This document shows, one piece after another, positions 51,730 through 60,101 of a stretch of DNA of 64,000 nt; the stretch's first letter is position 1, and the number at the start of each line of letters is the position of its first letter. A model generated the notes under the pieces. It saw nothing but the letters and a program-made list of their open reading frames with translations. It did no database searches and was not told where the DNA came from. Location: NCBI GenBank assembly GCA_051201675.1, contig CP179212.1, positions 1,612,001 to 1,676,000 on the forward strand, written 5' to 3'. Source of the DNA: HTCC2207 sp002685195. Lineage in GTDB: Bacteria > Pseudomonadota > Gammaproteobacteria > Pseudomonadales > Porticoccaceae. Position numbers and translations under genes: made by a program.

Positions 51730-53760
51730 ATGGCGACAACTCTCAACACACAGCAACAGGCTGCGCTCAAATATATTGATGGCCCATTACTGGTATTAGC
51801 CGGCGCCGGTAGCGGGAAAACTAGCGTTATTACGCAAAAAATAGCCTACCTTGTAGAGCAATGTGAAATTCCCGCCTATAGCATAGCTGCAGTTACGTTC
51901 ACTAACAAAGCTGCTAGGGAAATGAAAGCCCGTGTAAACGGCTTCATTGCCAAAGATAAAGCAAAAGGCTTAACCGTTTCGACGTTTCACAATCTTGGCT
52001 TAAATATTATTCGCACAGAAATTAAAACCCTGGGCTTTAAACCTGGATTTTCGATTTTAGATCAGGAGGATTGTCGAAATTTACTTAAAGAACTGATGGT
52101 CCGTCATAGCGAGCTAGACGATAAACTGATTGATACAATTCAAAATACTATCTCCAATTGGAAGAATTCTCTTCTGGAACCAGGACAAGCAGTAAATGCT
52201 GCCAACAGCACGGGAGAGCAAGGCATTGCAATGCTTTACGAACGCTATCAACGAGCACTTAAGGCCTATAATGCCGTTGATTTCGACGACTTAATTATGA
52301 TACCCGTCATGCTGTTCAGACACTTCCCAGAAGTACTAAACAAATGGCAGCGAAAAATTCGCTACTTACTGGTAGATGAATATCAAGATACAAACCTTGC
52401 GCAATATGAATTAATTAAGACACTGGTTAATGAAAAACAAGCCTTAACCGTTGTCGGCGATGATGATCAGTCCATCTACGCATGGCGTGGCGCGCGCCCT
52501 GAAAATTTGATGCAATTGCAAGAAGACTTTCCTGATTTAGAAGTTATTAAACTAGAACAAAACTATCGCTCCACCGGGCGAATCCTGCGAGCCGCTAATA
52601 CTTTGATCGACAACAATCCACATCTCATCAACAAAGTTCTTTGGAGTGAACTCGGGCCAGGGGATCCCCTACGCTTTATTAGCAGTGAAAATGAAGATAG
52701 CGAATGTGAGCGTGTAGTCAACGAGATCATTGATATGCGCTTAAAACGTCGATGTAAGTACAGTAACTTTGCTATTTTATATCGAGGTAACTATCAAGCA
52801 AAACTGGTTGAAATCAAGCTTCAAGCACAGAATATCCCCTATGAAATCACCGGCGGACAATCATTCTATGCAAAAACTGAAATCAAAGATGTTATGGCTT
52901 ACCTTCGGTTACTTGTTAATCCGGACGATGACAACGCCTTACTAAGAATAATTAATACGCCACGCCGTCAAATCGGCCCTACCACTCTAGAGAAGCTTGG
53001 AGGATATGCAAACAAAAGAGGGCTTTCACTTTATGACACAATTGATGAGGTTGGCCTTAGTGCCTCGATGCCCACCAATAATTTACAGAGACTAAAAGAT
53101 TTCAAGCGCTGGATTGAGCAAGCTCGTAAAAATGTGTATGAGGGGAATTCCATTGCAGCCATCAACGAAATGCTGAGTGATGCTGATTATTTAGGTTGGT
53201 TACATCAAAATGCTAGCAGTGATCATGTTGCCCAAAAGCGCTGGGATAATGTTAACTTTTTACTAGCCCAGTTAACTCAAGTTCTGAAAAATGATCAAAC
53301 CGATACATCGGATATTGATGGTGATAGCGCCATCGAAAATGCCATAGCAAAACTCATACTTCGCGACATCCTAGATAGAGAGGAGGAAGAATCAGCAGAT
53401 GACAAAGTCCAACTTTTGACCCTCCACGCAGCCAAAGGACTAGAGTTCTTGCACGTATTTATGATTGGTATGGAAGAAGATATATTGCCCCATCGAAATA
53501 GCGTTGAAGGCGGCCAGATAGAGGAAGAACGACGCTTAGCCTATGTCGGTATTACGCGGGCTCAACGCACCCTAACCATGACGAGTGCTCGTCAGCGTAC
53601 GCAATTTGGAGAAACATCTGCAACGACGCCAAGTCGTTTTGTTGATGAACTACCAGAGGATGATTTGATTAAGATTGGTGGTAATACAGAGACGGATGCT
53701 GAGGAAAACCAAGCGAAGGGTGAAGAATCTCTTGCCGCCTTAAAGTCCCTTTTTGGTTAA
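51730..53760 (+). CDS. rep: ATP-dependent DNA helicase Rep
   Basis: An SF1 helicase (676 residues; E. coli 673) that helps replication forks pass obstacles. Walker A AGAGSGKTSVI (about residues 21-31), VDEYQDTN (motif II), GDDDQSIYAWRGA (motif III) and the C-terminal LTLHAAKGLEFLHVFMIG and VGITRAQRTL motifs are all present. It starts 6 bases after valS and is convergent with ihfB, so it is probably translated from the valS transcript. The UvrD/Rep assignment rests on length and on best match to the Rep-type N-terminus (LNTQQQAALKYIDGPLLVLAGAG). Confidence 0.96.
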   Translation: MATTLNTQQQAALKYIDGPLLVLAGAGSGKTSVITQKIAYLVEQCEIPAYSIAAVTFTNKAAREMKARVNGFIAKDKAKGLTVSTFHNLGLNIIRTEIKTLGFKPGFSILDQEDCRNLLKELMVRHSELDDKLIDTIQNTISNWKNSLLEPGQAVNAANSTGEQGIAMLYERYQRALKAYNAVDFDDLIMIPVMLFRHFPEVLNKWQRKIRYLLVDEYQDTNLAQYELIKTLVNEKQALTVVGDDDQSIYAWRGARPENLMQLQEDFPDLEVIKLEQNYRSTGRILRAANTLIDNNPHLINKVLWSELGPGDPLRFISSENEDSECERVVNEIIDMRLKRRCKYSNFAILYRGNYQAKLVEIKLQAQNIPYEITGGQSFYAKTEIKDVMAYLRLLVNPDDDNALLRIINTPRRQIGPTTLEKLGGYANKRGLSLYDTIDEVGLSASMPTNNLQRLKDFKRWIEQARKNVYEGNSIAAINEMLSDADYLGWLHQNASSDHVAQKRWDNVNFLLAQLTQVLKNDQTDTSDIDGDSAIENAIAKLILRDILDREEEESADDKVQLLTLHAAKGLEFLHVFMIGMEEDILPHRNSVEGGQIEEERRLAYVGITRAQRTLTMTSARQRTQFGETSATTPSRFVDELPEDDLIKIGGNTETDAEENQAKGEESLAALKSLFG

Positions 53761-53764
53761 TTGA

Positions 53765-54049
53765 CTAGATGCCGTTATCCACACGAGTTCGTAACTCTTT
53801 TCCCGGTTTGAAATAAGGAACGTACTTGCCTCGCAAGTCCACCGCATCTCCAGTCTTGGGGTTGCGCCCTATTCTGGCCGCACGATAATGCAACGAAAAG
53901 CTCCCGAAACCTCTTATTTCAACCCGCTGGTTATTTGACAACGTTAGCGCCATGCGCTCAAGAATCATTCTTACGGCTTGCTCCACGTCTCGCGGGGGAA
54001 GCTGGTCTTGGCTAGACGATATTTTTTCGATTAATTCCGATTTGGTCAT
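53765..54049 (-). CDS. ihfB: integration host factor beta subunit
   Basis: A DNA-bending HU/IHF-family protein of 94 residues from ATG 54049, exactly the E. coli IhfB length. A longer in-frame start at 54115 would add 22 basic residues. MTKSELIEKISSSQDQLPPRDVEQAVRMIL is the N-terminal helical part and RIGRNPKTGDAVDLRGKYVPYFKPGKELR is the arm region, with the intercalating proline in RNPKTG. It lies downstream of rpsA behind a strong terminator and is convergent with rep. Confidence 0.96.
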   Translation of the reverse strand: MTKSELIEKISSSQDQLPPRDVEQAVRMILERMALTLSNNQRVEIRGFGSFSLHYRAARIGRNPKTGDAVDLRGKYVPYFKPGKELRTRVDNGI

Positions 54050-54144
54050 TCGCTTTACTGCACAAGGTTTTGTTAGTTTAGTTCTTGATTTTATTACGGT
54101 TTTAGAATTATTCAAGTAAAAGATGAATGTTTTAACGTTTAAAC

Positions 54145-54172
54145 AAAAAAAAGGGTGGCTGAGCCACCCTTT
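54145..54172 (-). terminator. Rho-independent terminator of rpsA
   Basis: On the minus strand a perfect 9-bp stem (AAGGGTGGC/GCCACCCTT) with a 3-base loop is followed by eight consecutive T residues, about 20 bases after the rpsA stop codon. Confidence 0.9.
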
Positions 54173-54190
54173 CTCACCTAGTGGACAAAC

Positions 54191-55870
54191 CTACTTGTCC
54201 ATTTGAGCCTTGATTAAGTCACCAATAGTGGTTGGTTTAGATCCAGTAGTGTCAGCCTCGGTGTCTCGATGAGCCTTAACCGCGGCCTTCTCTTCGGAAA
54301 CATCTTTCGCTTTCACCGACAAGTTAATGACGCGAGTCTTTCGGTCGACATTGATAATCTTAGCTTCGACCTCAGCACCAACAACCAATTCATGGCGAGC
54401 ATCTTCGATTTTCTCTCGAGACAACTCTGAGCCCTTGAGATTAGCCTCAACACCTTCAGCCAAAGTAATGATCGCACCTTTTGCATCTACTTCCTTCACT
54501 GAGCCAGTAACAATTGCTCCCTTGTCATTCTGATCTACATAGTTATTAAACGGATCGTCAGAAAGCTGTTTGATACCCAGAGAAATACGCTCTCTTTCAG
54601 CGTCAATACTAAGAACAACAGTTTCAACTTCTTCACCCTTCTTGAAATTGCGAACAGCTTCTTCGCCAGTTTCATTCCAAGAGATATCAGACAGGTGAAC
54701 GAGTCCATCAATGCCGCCATCTAGACCAATAAAGATTCCAAAGTCAGTGATTGATTTGATATTACCGGAAATTTTATCACCTTTAGTCATGGTTGACGCA
54801 AAGTCATCCCATGGATTAGTGAAGCACTGCTTAATACCCAGAGAGATGCGTCGTCGTTCTTCATCAATATCAAGAATCATGACTTCAACTTCTTGGCCTA
54901 AATCAACAATCTTCGATGGGTGAACATTCTTGTTAGTCCAATCCATTTCTGAAACGTGGACCAAACCTTCAACACCATCTTCAAGCTCGGCAAAACAACC
55001 GTAATCAGTCAAATTGGTGATCTTGGCTTTTACTCTTGCACCTTCAGGATATCGTCCTTTGATATCACCCCAAGGATCTTCGCCCATTTGCTTCATACCA
55101 AGAGACACACGATTACGCTCGCGATCAAACTTGAGTACTTTAACGTCAATTTCATCACCAACATTAATCATCTCAGACGGATGCTTGATTCGTTTCCAAG
55201 ACATATCAGTGATGTGCAGAAGCCCATCGATACCGCCAAGGTCAACAAAGGCACCGTAATCAGTAAGGTTCTTAATAACGCCCTTCAATGAGCTGCCTTC
55301 TTCCAAGTTAGCAAGAAGCTCATCACGCTCAGCAGAATTAGCACTCTCCATTACCGCGCGACGGCTAACAACAACATTGTTGCGCTTAGCATCTAGTTTG
55401 ATAACTTTGAATTCTAAATCAATATTTTCAAGATGTGTTATTTCACGAAGAGGCCGCACATCAACTAATGAACCAGGTAAGAACGCACGTAATCCGCGAA
55501 CATCTACCGTAAAGCCACCTTTCACTTTACCGCTGATCACTCCGATAACAACCTCGTCAGCTTTATGGGCTGCTTCAAGTTCAATCCAGGATTCAGCACG
55601 GCGGGCTTTTTCGCGTGATAGTTTTGTTGCACCAAAGCCATCTTCAACAGCTTCAAGTGCGACTTGAACTTCATCGCCAATGACGACTTCTATCTCGCCT
55701 TTGTCGTTATAAAATTGGTCTAAAGAAATAACGCCTTCGGACTTCAGTCCAGCATGCACAGTAACCCAGTCTTTATCGATATCGATAACAACACCAGTGA
55801 TAATTGCGCCAGGGTTCATCTCAACGGTTTTGAGACTTTCTTCAAATAGGTCTTGGAAACTTTCGGTCAT
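54191..55870 (-). CDS. rpsA: 30S ribosomal protein S1 (bS1)
   Basis: The essential mRNA-binding protein of the 30S subunit, 559 residues (E. coli 557). It has six S1 domains in tandem, seen as repeats of the type GxVxxxxxYGAFVDLGG...GLLHITDMSW at about residues 190-260, 275-345 and 365-430, with divergent domains at both ends. Cmk lies 143 bases upstream on the same strand, the conserved cmk-rpsA order. The leader between them contains a CCGCAA/TTGCGG hairpin but no clear autoregulatory element that I can verify. Confidence 0.98.
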   Translation of the reverse strand: MTESFQDLFEESLKTVEMNPGAIITGVVIDIDKDWVTVHAGLKSEGVISLDQFYNDKGEIEVVIGDEVQVALEAVEDGFGATKLSREKARRAESWIELEAAHKADEVVIGVISGKVKGGFTVDVRGLRAFLPGSLVDVRPLREITHLENIDLEFKVIKLDAKRNNVVVSRRAVMESANSAERDELLANLEEGSSLKGVIKNLTDYGAFVDLGGIDGLLHITDMSWKRIKHPSEMINVGDEIDVKVLKFDRERNRVSLGMKQMGEDPWGDIKGRYPEGARVKAKITNLTDYGCFAELEDGVEGLVHVSEMDWTNKNVHPSKIVDLGQEVEVMILDIDEERRRISLGIKQCFTNPWDDFASTMTKGDKISGNIKSITDFGIFIGLDGGIDGLVHLSDISWNETGEEAVRNFKKGEEVETVVLSIDAERERISLGIKQLSDDPFNNYVDQNDKGAIVTGSVKEVDAKGAIITLAEGVEANLKGSELSREKIEDARHELVVGAEVEAKIINVDRKTRVINLSVKAKDVSEEKAAVKAHRDTEADTTGSKPTTIGDLIKAQMDK

Positions 55871-56013
55871 GGAATATACCTAATATATGACAGAGAATCA
55901 GGTGCGATGCACTAGAGTCTGATCTCTTTTTTCCGCAATGCCAGATTTTGCGGGTCAGTTAAAATTAAGGCTTGCAGCAGAGTTAGCTGGCAACTGCTGG
56001 TCTACCCGTTAAA

Positions 56014-56694
56014 TTAGAAGCTAACTAAACCCTTGAAATCTATGATATGCAACACAGTTTCTAGGACTTCTTTAGCACTCATCAGAGAACTGTCTAACTC
56101 AATGGCGTCCTCAGCGGCAACCAAGGGAGACACTTCCCTATTCATATCTCTCTCATCTCTTGCACGAACCTGCTCTGCAAGGGCGCGCAGACTAACATCT
56201 TCGCCTTTCTCAATCAACTCTTTATAACGACGGTTGGCTCGCTCGTCTATGCTGGCGGTAAGATATATTTTAAGGTCTGCTTCGGGGAAAACAACGGTGC
56301 CCATATCTCTACCATCGGCGATAAGACCTTCACCACAGGCAAAACTTCTCTGTCTTTTTAACAATGCTCCACGCACTTCGTTATAAGCGGCAATTTTCGA
56401 TGCATGGACACCTGTATTCTCAGTTCGCATTTCATCCGTGACGTCCTCTTCTTCAAGAAGCGCCTTAAATTGGCCATCAGCGCTTGTAATGAACCGGATA
56501 TCCATATGTTCTGCTAGCATTGAAAGCGCAGTTACATCATTAGTATCGACTTTGCGACGGGACGCAGCAATCGTCAGAAGGCGATAGAGTGCTCCGCTAT
56601 CAAGATAATTAAAGGATAATTTGTCCGCGATCATCCTACTAACGGTGCCTTTACCTGAACCACTTGGTCCATCAATGGTAATAATTTTAGTCAT
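56014..56694 (-). CDS. cmk: cytidylate kinase
   Basis: Phosphorylates CMP and dCMP. The 226-residue protein (E. coli 227) has the P-loop DGPSGSGKGTVSRM (about residues 7-20), the LDSGALYRLLT region and the LID segment around DGRDMGTVVFPEADLK and RARDERDMNREVSP. It overlaps the end of the tyrA-aroA gene by 8 bases, so it is translationally coupled to it, and is upstream of rpsA. Confidence 0.96.
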   Translation of the reverse strand: MTKIITIDGPSGSGKGTVSRMIADKLSFNYLDSGALYRLLTIAASRRKVDTNDVTALSMLAEHMDIRFITSADGQFKALLEEEDVTDEMRTENTGVHASKIAAYNEVRGALLKRQRSFACGEGLIADGRDMGTVVFPEADLKIYLTASIDERANRRYKELIEKGEDVSLRALAEQVRARDERDMNREVSPLVAAEDAIELDSSLMSAKEVLETVLHIIDFKGLVSF

Positions 56695-58936
56695 TTACAG
56701 TCTCAGTATTAATAACCAACCCAACAGATGCGGCACAGACGATAAAATCAGGAAAAGAGGTAGCTACGTTACTACAATCTTCAACAATAATTTCCCCCTG
56801 AGCTCGCAAGCCCGCAATAGAAAAAGCCATAGCAATACGATGATCATGATGGCTGAGCACCCTCCCCGAGCCAATTTCCCCTCCAACAATACGTATCCCA
56901 TCTGCTGTAGCCATGGCATCTATCCCTAGGGTATTGAGTCCATCGGCCATACTTTGGATTCGATCACTCTCCTTGACTCGCAACTCTTTAGCTCCCGTCA
57001 AGATGGTTTCTCCCTGAGCGCAGGCCGCCGCTATAAATATGGCAGGAAACTCATCAATCGCCAAAGGAACCTGACTTTCCGGTATTTCAATACCCACTAA
57101 TTTAGCATATTGGACTCTAATATCAGCGACCGGTTCACCCCCAACTTCAATTTCATTGGTTAAACTGATTTTAGCTCCCATCTGGCGTAAAATATTGATT
57201 ACTCCAATGCGTGTAGGGTTAACTCCCACATGATGTAAAGTAATATCAGACCCCGGAGTGATGGACGCTGCCACCATAAAAAATGCCGCTGATGAAATGT
57301 CTGCAGGAACATCTATCCGTGTTGCTTCAAGTCTTCCCCCGCCAGATAACCGTGCGGTACTATCAGACACATTCACAGGATAGCCAAACCCTCTTAACAT
57401 TCGTTCTGTATGGTCACGTGTGGGGGCAGGCTCTGTAACTGAGGTTTCACCTTGGGCATAAAGACCAGCCAACAACACACAAGATTTCACCTGCGCACTG
57501 GCCATTGGCATGACATAGTCTATTGAATTCAGTTTCTGTCCGCCTTTAATTTTTAATGGAGGAGTTCCATCCTCCGCGGTATCAATAATCGCTCCCATTG
57601 ATACCAACGGTTCCGCGACTCGACCCATCGGACGACCAGAAAGCGAGGTATCACCGGTCAGTTCAGAGTCAAATGACTGGCCTGCTAAAAGCCCACTTAA
57701 TAGCCGAATTGAGGTGCCTGAATTGCCCATATATAAGGGTTTTTCTGGCGCTTGAAGTCCGTTAAGACCAACGCCATGAATAACTAGTCGCCCCTGCTCC
57801 GGCCCTTCTATTAAGACCCCCATATCCCTGAAGGCCTGAAGTGTCGCCAAGCTATCCTCTCCTTCTAAAAAGCCAGTCACCTCAGTCATTCCTTCGGCCA
57901 GAGAACCCAGCATAATAGAGCGATGGGACATGGATTTATCTCCGGGCACACGCACGCTTCCCTGCGCATTGCCTCCCGGAACAATATGGTAATTAATACG
58001 CTTATCTGTCATTGAGGCCTGCAAAGATTTATCTTCGAGCAATTTACTAAAATGATTCCGAGCATCTCTTGCTTGTGTAAAAACATCCATTAAATACTGT
58101 TGGTCGCCACGATCGATAGCTTCTCGTAGAGTTTGGAAATTGCCCATAACCTGGTCTAGGTTAGTTAAGATCGCATCTCGATTAGCTAAGGCAATATCGC
58201 GCCACATCACCGGATCACTGGCCGCTATTCTAGTAAAATCCCTAAAGCCGCCAGCGGCATAGCGGAAGATTTCTCGGTTATCTCCCATACCTGCCAATGT
58301 ATCAACCAGAGAGTAGGCCAAAAAATGAGGCAGATGGCTTGTTGCCGCCAAGATATCATCGTGCTCTTCTGTGCTCATCTTTGACACAATAGCGCCAACA
58401 TCAGACCAAAGATCTTCCACCAACGACAGGTGCTCACTGCCTGTAGAGCTATCGGGGGTTAGAATAACCCTGTGATTCTCAAATAAATTTTTATTTGCAG
58501 CAGTAACACCACTTTTTTCTGAGCCGGCAATAGGATGCCCTGGGATAAATTGACGTGGCACTTCACCATAAATATCTAGCGCTGCTCGACAAACACTGCC
58601 TTTTACGCTGGCCACATCAGTCACAGTAACCTCATTCCCCAGCAGTCGGCAGCAATCTTTAAGGACTGCTGAAACAGTTAACGTCGGAACGCCAATTACA
58701 ACGACATCCCCGCGACCTAATTCAGCAGCTACGTCATCTAAACTCTCTTTGGCCTCATCTATAACCCCAGCTTCAAGGGCTAATTCAAGAGTGGAGCTAC
58801 GCCGAGAAATACCCACAACATGCTGCGCAATACCCCTTTGCCGAGCAGCAATAGCCAAACTAGAGCCGATAAGGCCCAGACCGATTACTACTAGACGGTT
58901 AATCTGGGGCTCAGACTTTTTAGCTCTTTTGGACAT
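56687..58936 (-). CDS. aroA: fused prephenate dehydrogenase / EPSP synthase (TyrA-AroA)
   Basis: A 749-residue bifunctional protein. Residues 1 to about 308 form an NAD(P)-dependent prephenate/arogenate dehydrogenase (VVIGLGLIGSSLA Rossmann motif at 16-28; HPIAGSEKSGV near 134-144). Residues 312-749 form 3-phosphoshikimate 1-carboxyvinyltransferase (PGDKSMSHRSIML at 331-343, NSGTSIRLLSG, VKESDRIQ near 690). The fusion of TyrA and AroA is a known gammaproteobacterial (pseudomonad-type) arrangement. An internal ATG at codon 309 might allow separate AroA. It follows pheA in the same direction, combining the two aromatic branches. Confidence 0.95.
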   Translation of the reverse strand: MSKRAKKSEPQINRLVVIGLGLIGSSLAIAARQRGIAQHVVGISRRSSTLELALEAGVIDEAKESLDDVAAELGRGDVVVIGVPTLTVSAVLKDCCRLLGNEVTVTDVASVKGSVCRAALDIYGEVPRQFIPGHPIAGSEKSGVTAANKNLFENHRVILTPDSSTGSEHLSLVEDLWSDVGAIVSKMSTEEHDDILAATSHLPHFLAYSLVDTLAGMGDNREIFRYAAGGFRDFTRIAASDPVMWRDIALANRDAILTNLDQVMGNFQTLREAIDRGDQQYLMDVFTQARDARNHFSKLLEDKSLQASMTDKRINYHIVPGGNAQGSVRVPGDKSMSHRSIMLGSLAEGMTEVTGFLEGEDSLATLQAFRDMGVLIEGPEQGRLVIHGVGLNGLQAPEKPLYMGNSGTSIRLLSGLLAGQSFDSELTGDTSLSGRPMGRVAEPLVSMGAIIDTAEDGTPPLKIKGGQKLNSIDYVMPMASAQVKSCVLLAGLYAQGETSVTEPAPTRDHTERMLRGFGYPVNVSDSTARLSGGGRLEATRIDVPADISSAAFFMVAASITPGSDITLHHVGVNPTRIGVINILRQMGAKISLTNEIEVGGEPVADIRVQYAKLVGIEIPESQVPLAIDEFPAIFIAAACAQGETILTGAKELRVKESDRIQSMADGLNTLGIDAMATADGIRIVGGEIGSGRVLSHHDHRIAMAFSIAGLRAQGEIIVEDCSNVATSFPDFIVCAASVGLVINTETVND

Positions 58937-58985
58937 GAATGTATTCGGCCATTGTTTTTATCATTAAGACTAATGGGTCTCTAAG

Positions 58986-60071
58986 TTACAAAACCGCGCG
59001 GGGATAAGACCCCAGAACCTTTAAATCAGCAACATCTGCAGACAATTCATCTAGAACTTTGGTGACTGCCTGATCTTCAATATGTCCAACAAAATCAATA
59101 AAAAATACATAGGACCATTTACTACTACGTGATGGGCGAGACTCCAGGCGAGTCATGTCTACATTGTGGCGCCGGAAAGGCTCCAAGAGATCGTGTAAAG
59201 CACCAGGCTTGTTGCGCACAGATACGACAACTGATGTTCGATCATCGCCACTCGGAGGCACTGATTCTCGACCGATAATCAAAAAGCGTGTGGAATTGTC
59301 AGGGCGATCTTCAATCTTCTCCCAAAGCTTTTCCAATTGATATAGCTCACAAGACATATCCCCGGCAATCGCAGCGGAATTCCATTCGCCCTGCACCCTC
59401 TTGGCTGCTTCTGCATTACTGCTGACGGCGACACGTTCAATATTAGGGTAATTCGAGTTCAACCATTGACGGCACTGCGCGAGTGACTGTGCATGTGAAT
59501 AAACCCTAGTAATATTGTCATTGTTAGTGTTGCCGCCCACCATAAAGTGGTGATGGATGCGCAACTCCACTTCCCCACAAATCTTTATTGATGAATCCAT
59601 GAAACTATCCAAGGTATGACTGATGACACCTTCGGTAGAGTTTTCAACGGGAACGACACCGTAGTTACAGGCTCCAGCAAGAACCTCCCTAAACACTTCA
59701 TCGATAGCGGCCTTAGGTACACTAATAGCACCATCACCAAAATGTTTGAGCGCTGCTTCCTGAGTAAAGGTCCCTTCAGGCCCAAGAAAAGCAACCTTGA
59801 TCGGTTGCTCAAGGGCCAGGCAGGCCGACATAATCTGTCTAAACAATCTGGCCATATCCTCGTTGTCGAGAGGTCCAGTGTTAGCATCCATAATATGCCT
59901 CAACACCTGAGCCTCGCGCTCGGGACGATAGTACGCAGCATCGCCCAGGCTTTTCTTAACCTGGGCGACCTGTTGGGCGAAATCTGCACGTTGACTGATG
60001 CTCTCCATAATTTGAACATCCAGCGCGTCAATCTTATCCCTGAGTACCAATAAGGGGTCTTTTTTTGCCAT
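58986..60071 (-). CDS. pheA: chorismate mutase / prephenate dehydratase
   Basis: A bifunctional enzyme of phenylalanine synthesis (361 residues). It has an N-terminal AroQ chorismate mutase (about 1-88), a central prephenate dehydratase (about 92-270; FLGPEGTFTQEA and the catalytic TRF at NSTRFLIIG) and a C-terminal ACT domain (about 275-361) with GALHDLLEPFRRHN and the ESRPSRSSKW feedback motif. Phenylalanine feedback inhibition is therefore likely. It is 30 bases downstream of gyrA and upstream of tyrA-aroA. In pseudomonads serC lies between gyrA and pheA; it is absent here. Confidence 0.96.
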   Translation of the reverse strand: MAKKDPLLVLRDKIDALDVQIMESISQRADFAQQVAQVKKSLGDAAYYRPEREAQVLRHIMDANTGPLDNEDMARLFRQIMSACLALEQPIKVAFLGPEGTFTQEAALKHFGDGAISVPKAAIDEVFREVLAGACNYGVVPVENSTEGVISHTLDSFMDSSIKICGEVELRIHHHFMVGGNTNNDNITRVYSHAQSLAQCRQWLNSNYPNIERVAVSSNAEAAKRVQGEWNSAAIAGDMSCELYQLEKLWEKIEDRPDNSTRFLIIGRESVPPSGDDRTSVVVSVRNKPGALHDLLEPFRRHNVDMTRLESRPSRSSKWSYVFFIDFVGHIEDQAVTKVLDELSADVADLKVLGSYPRAVL

Positions 60072-60101
60072 AACTTCCTATCTCACAGCAGATTTCATCT
60101 T

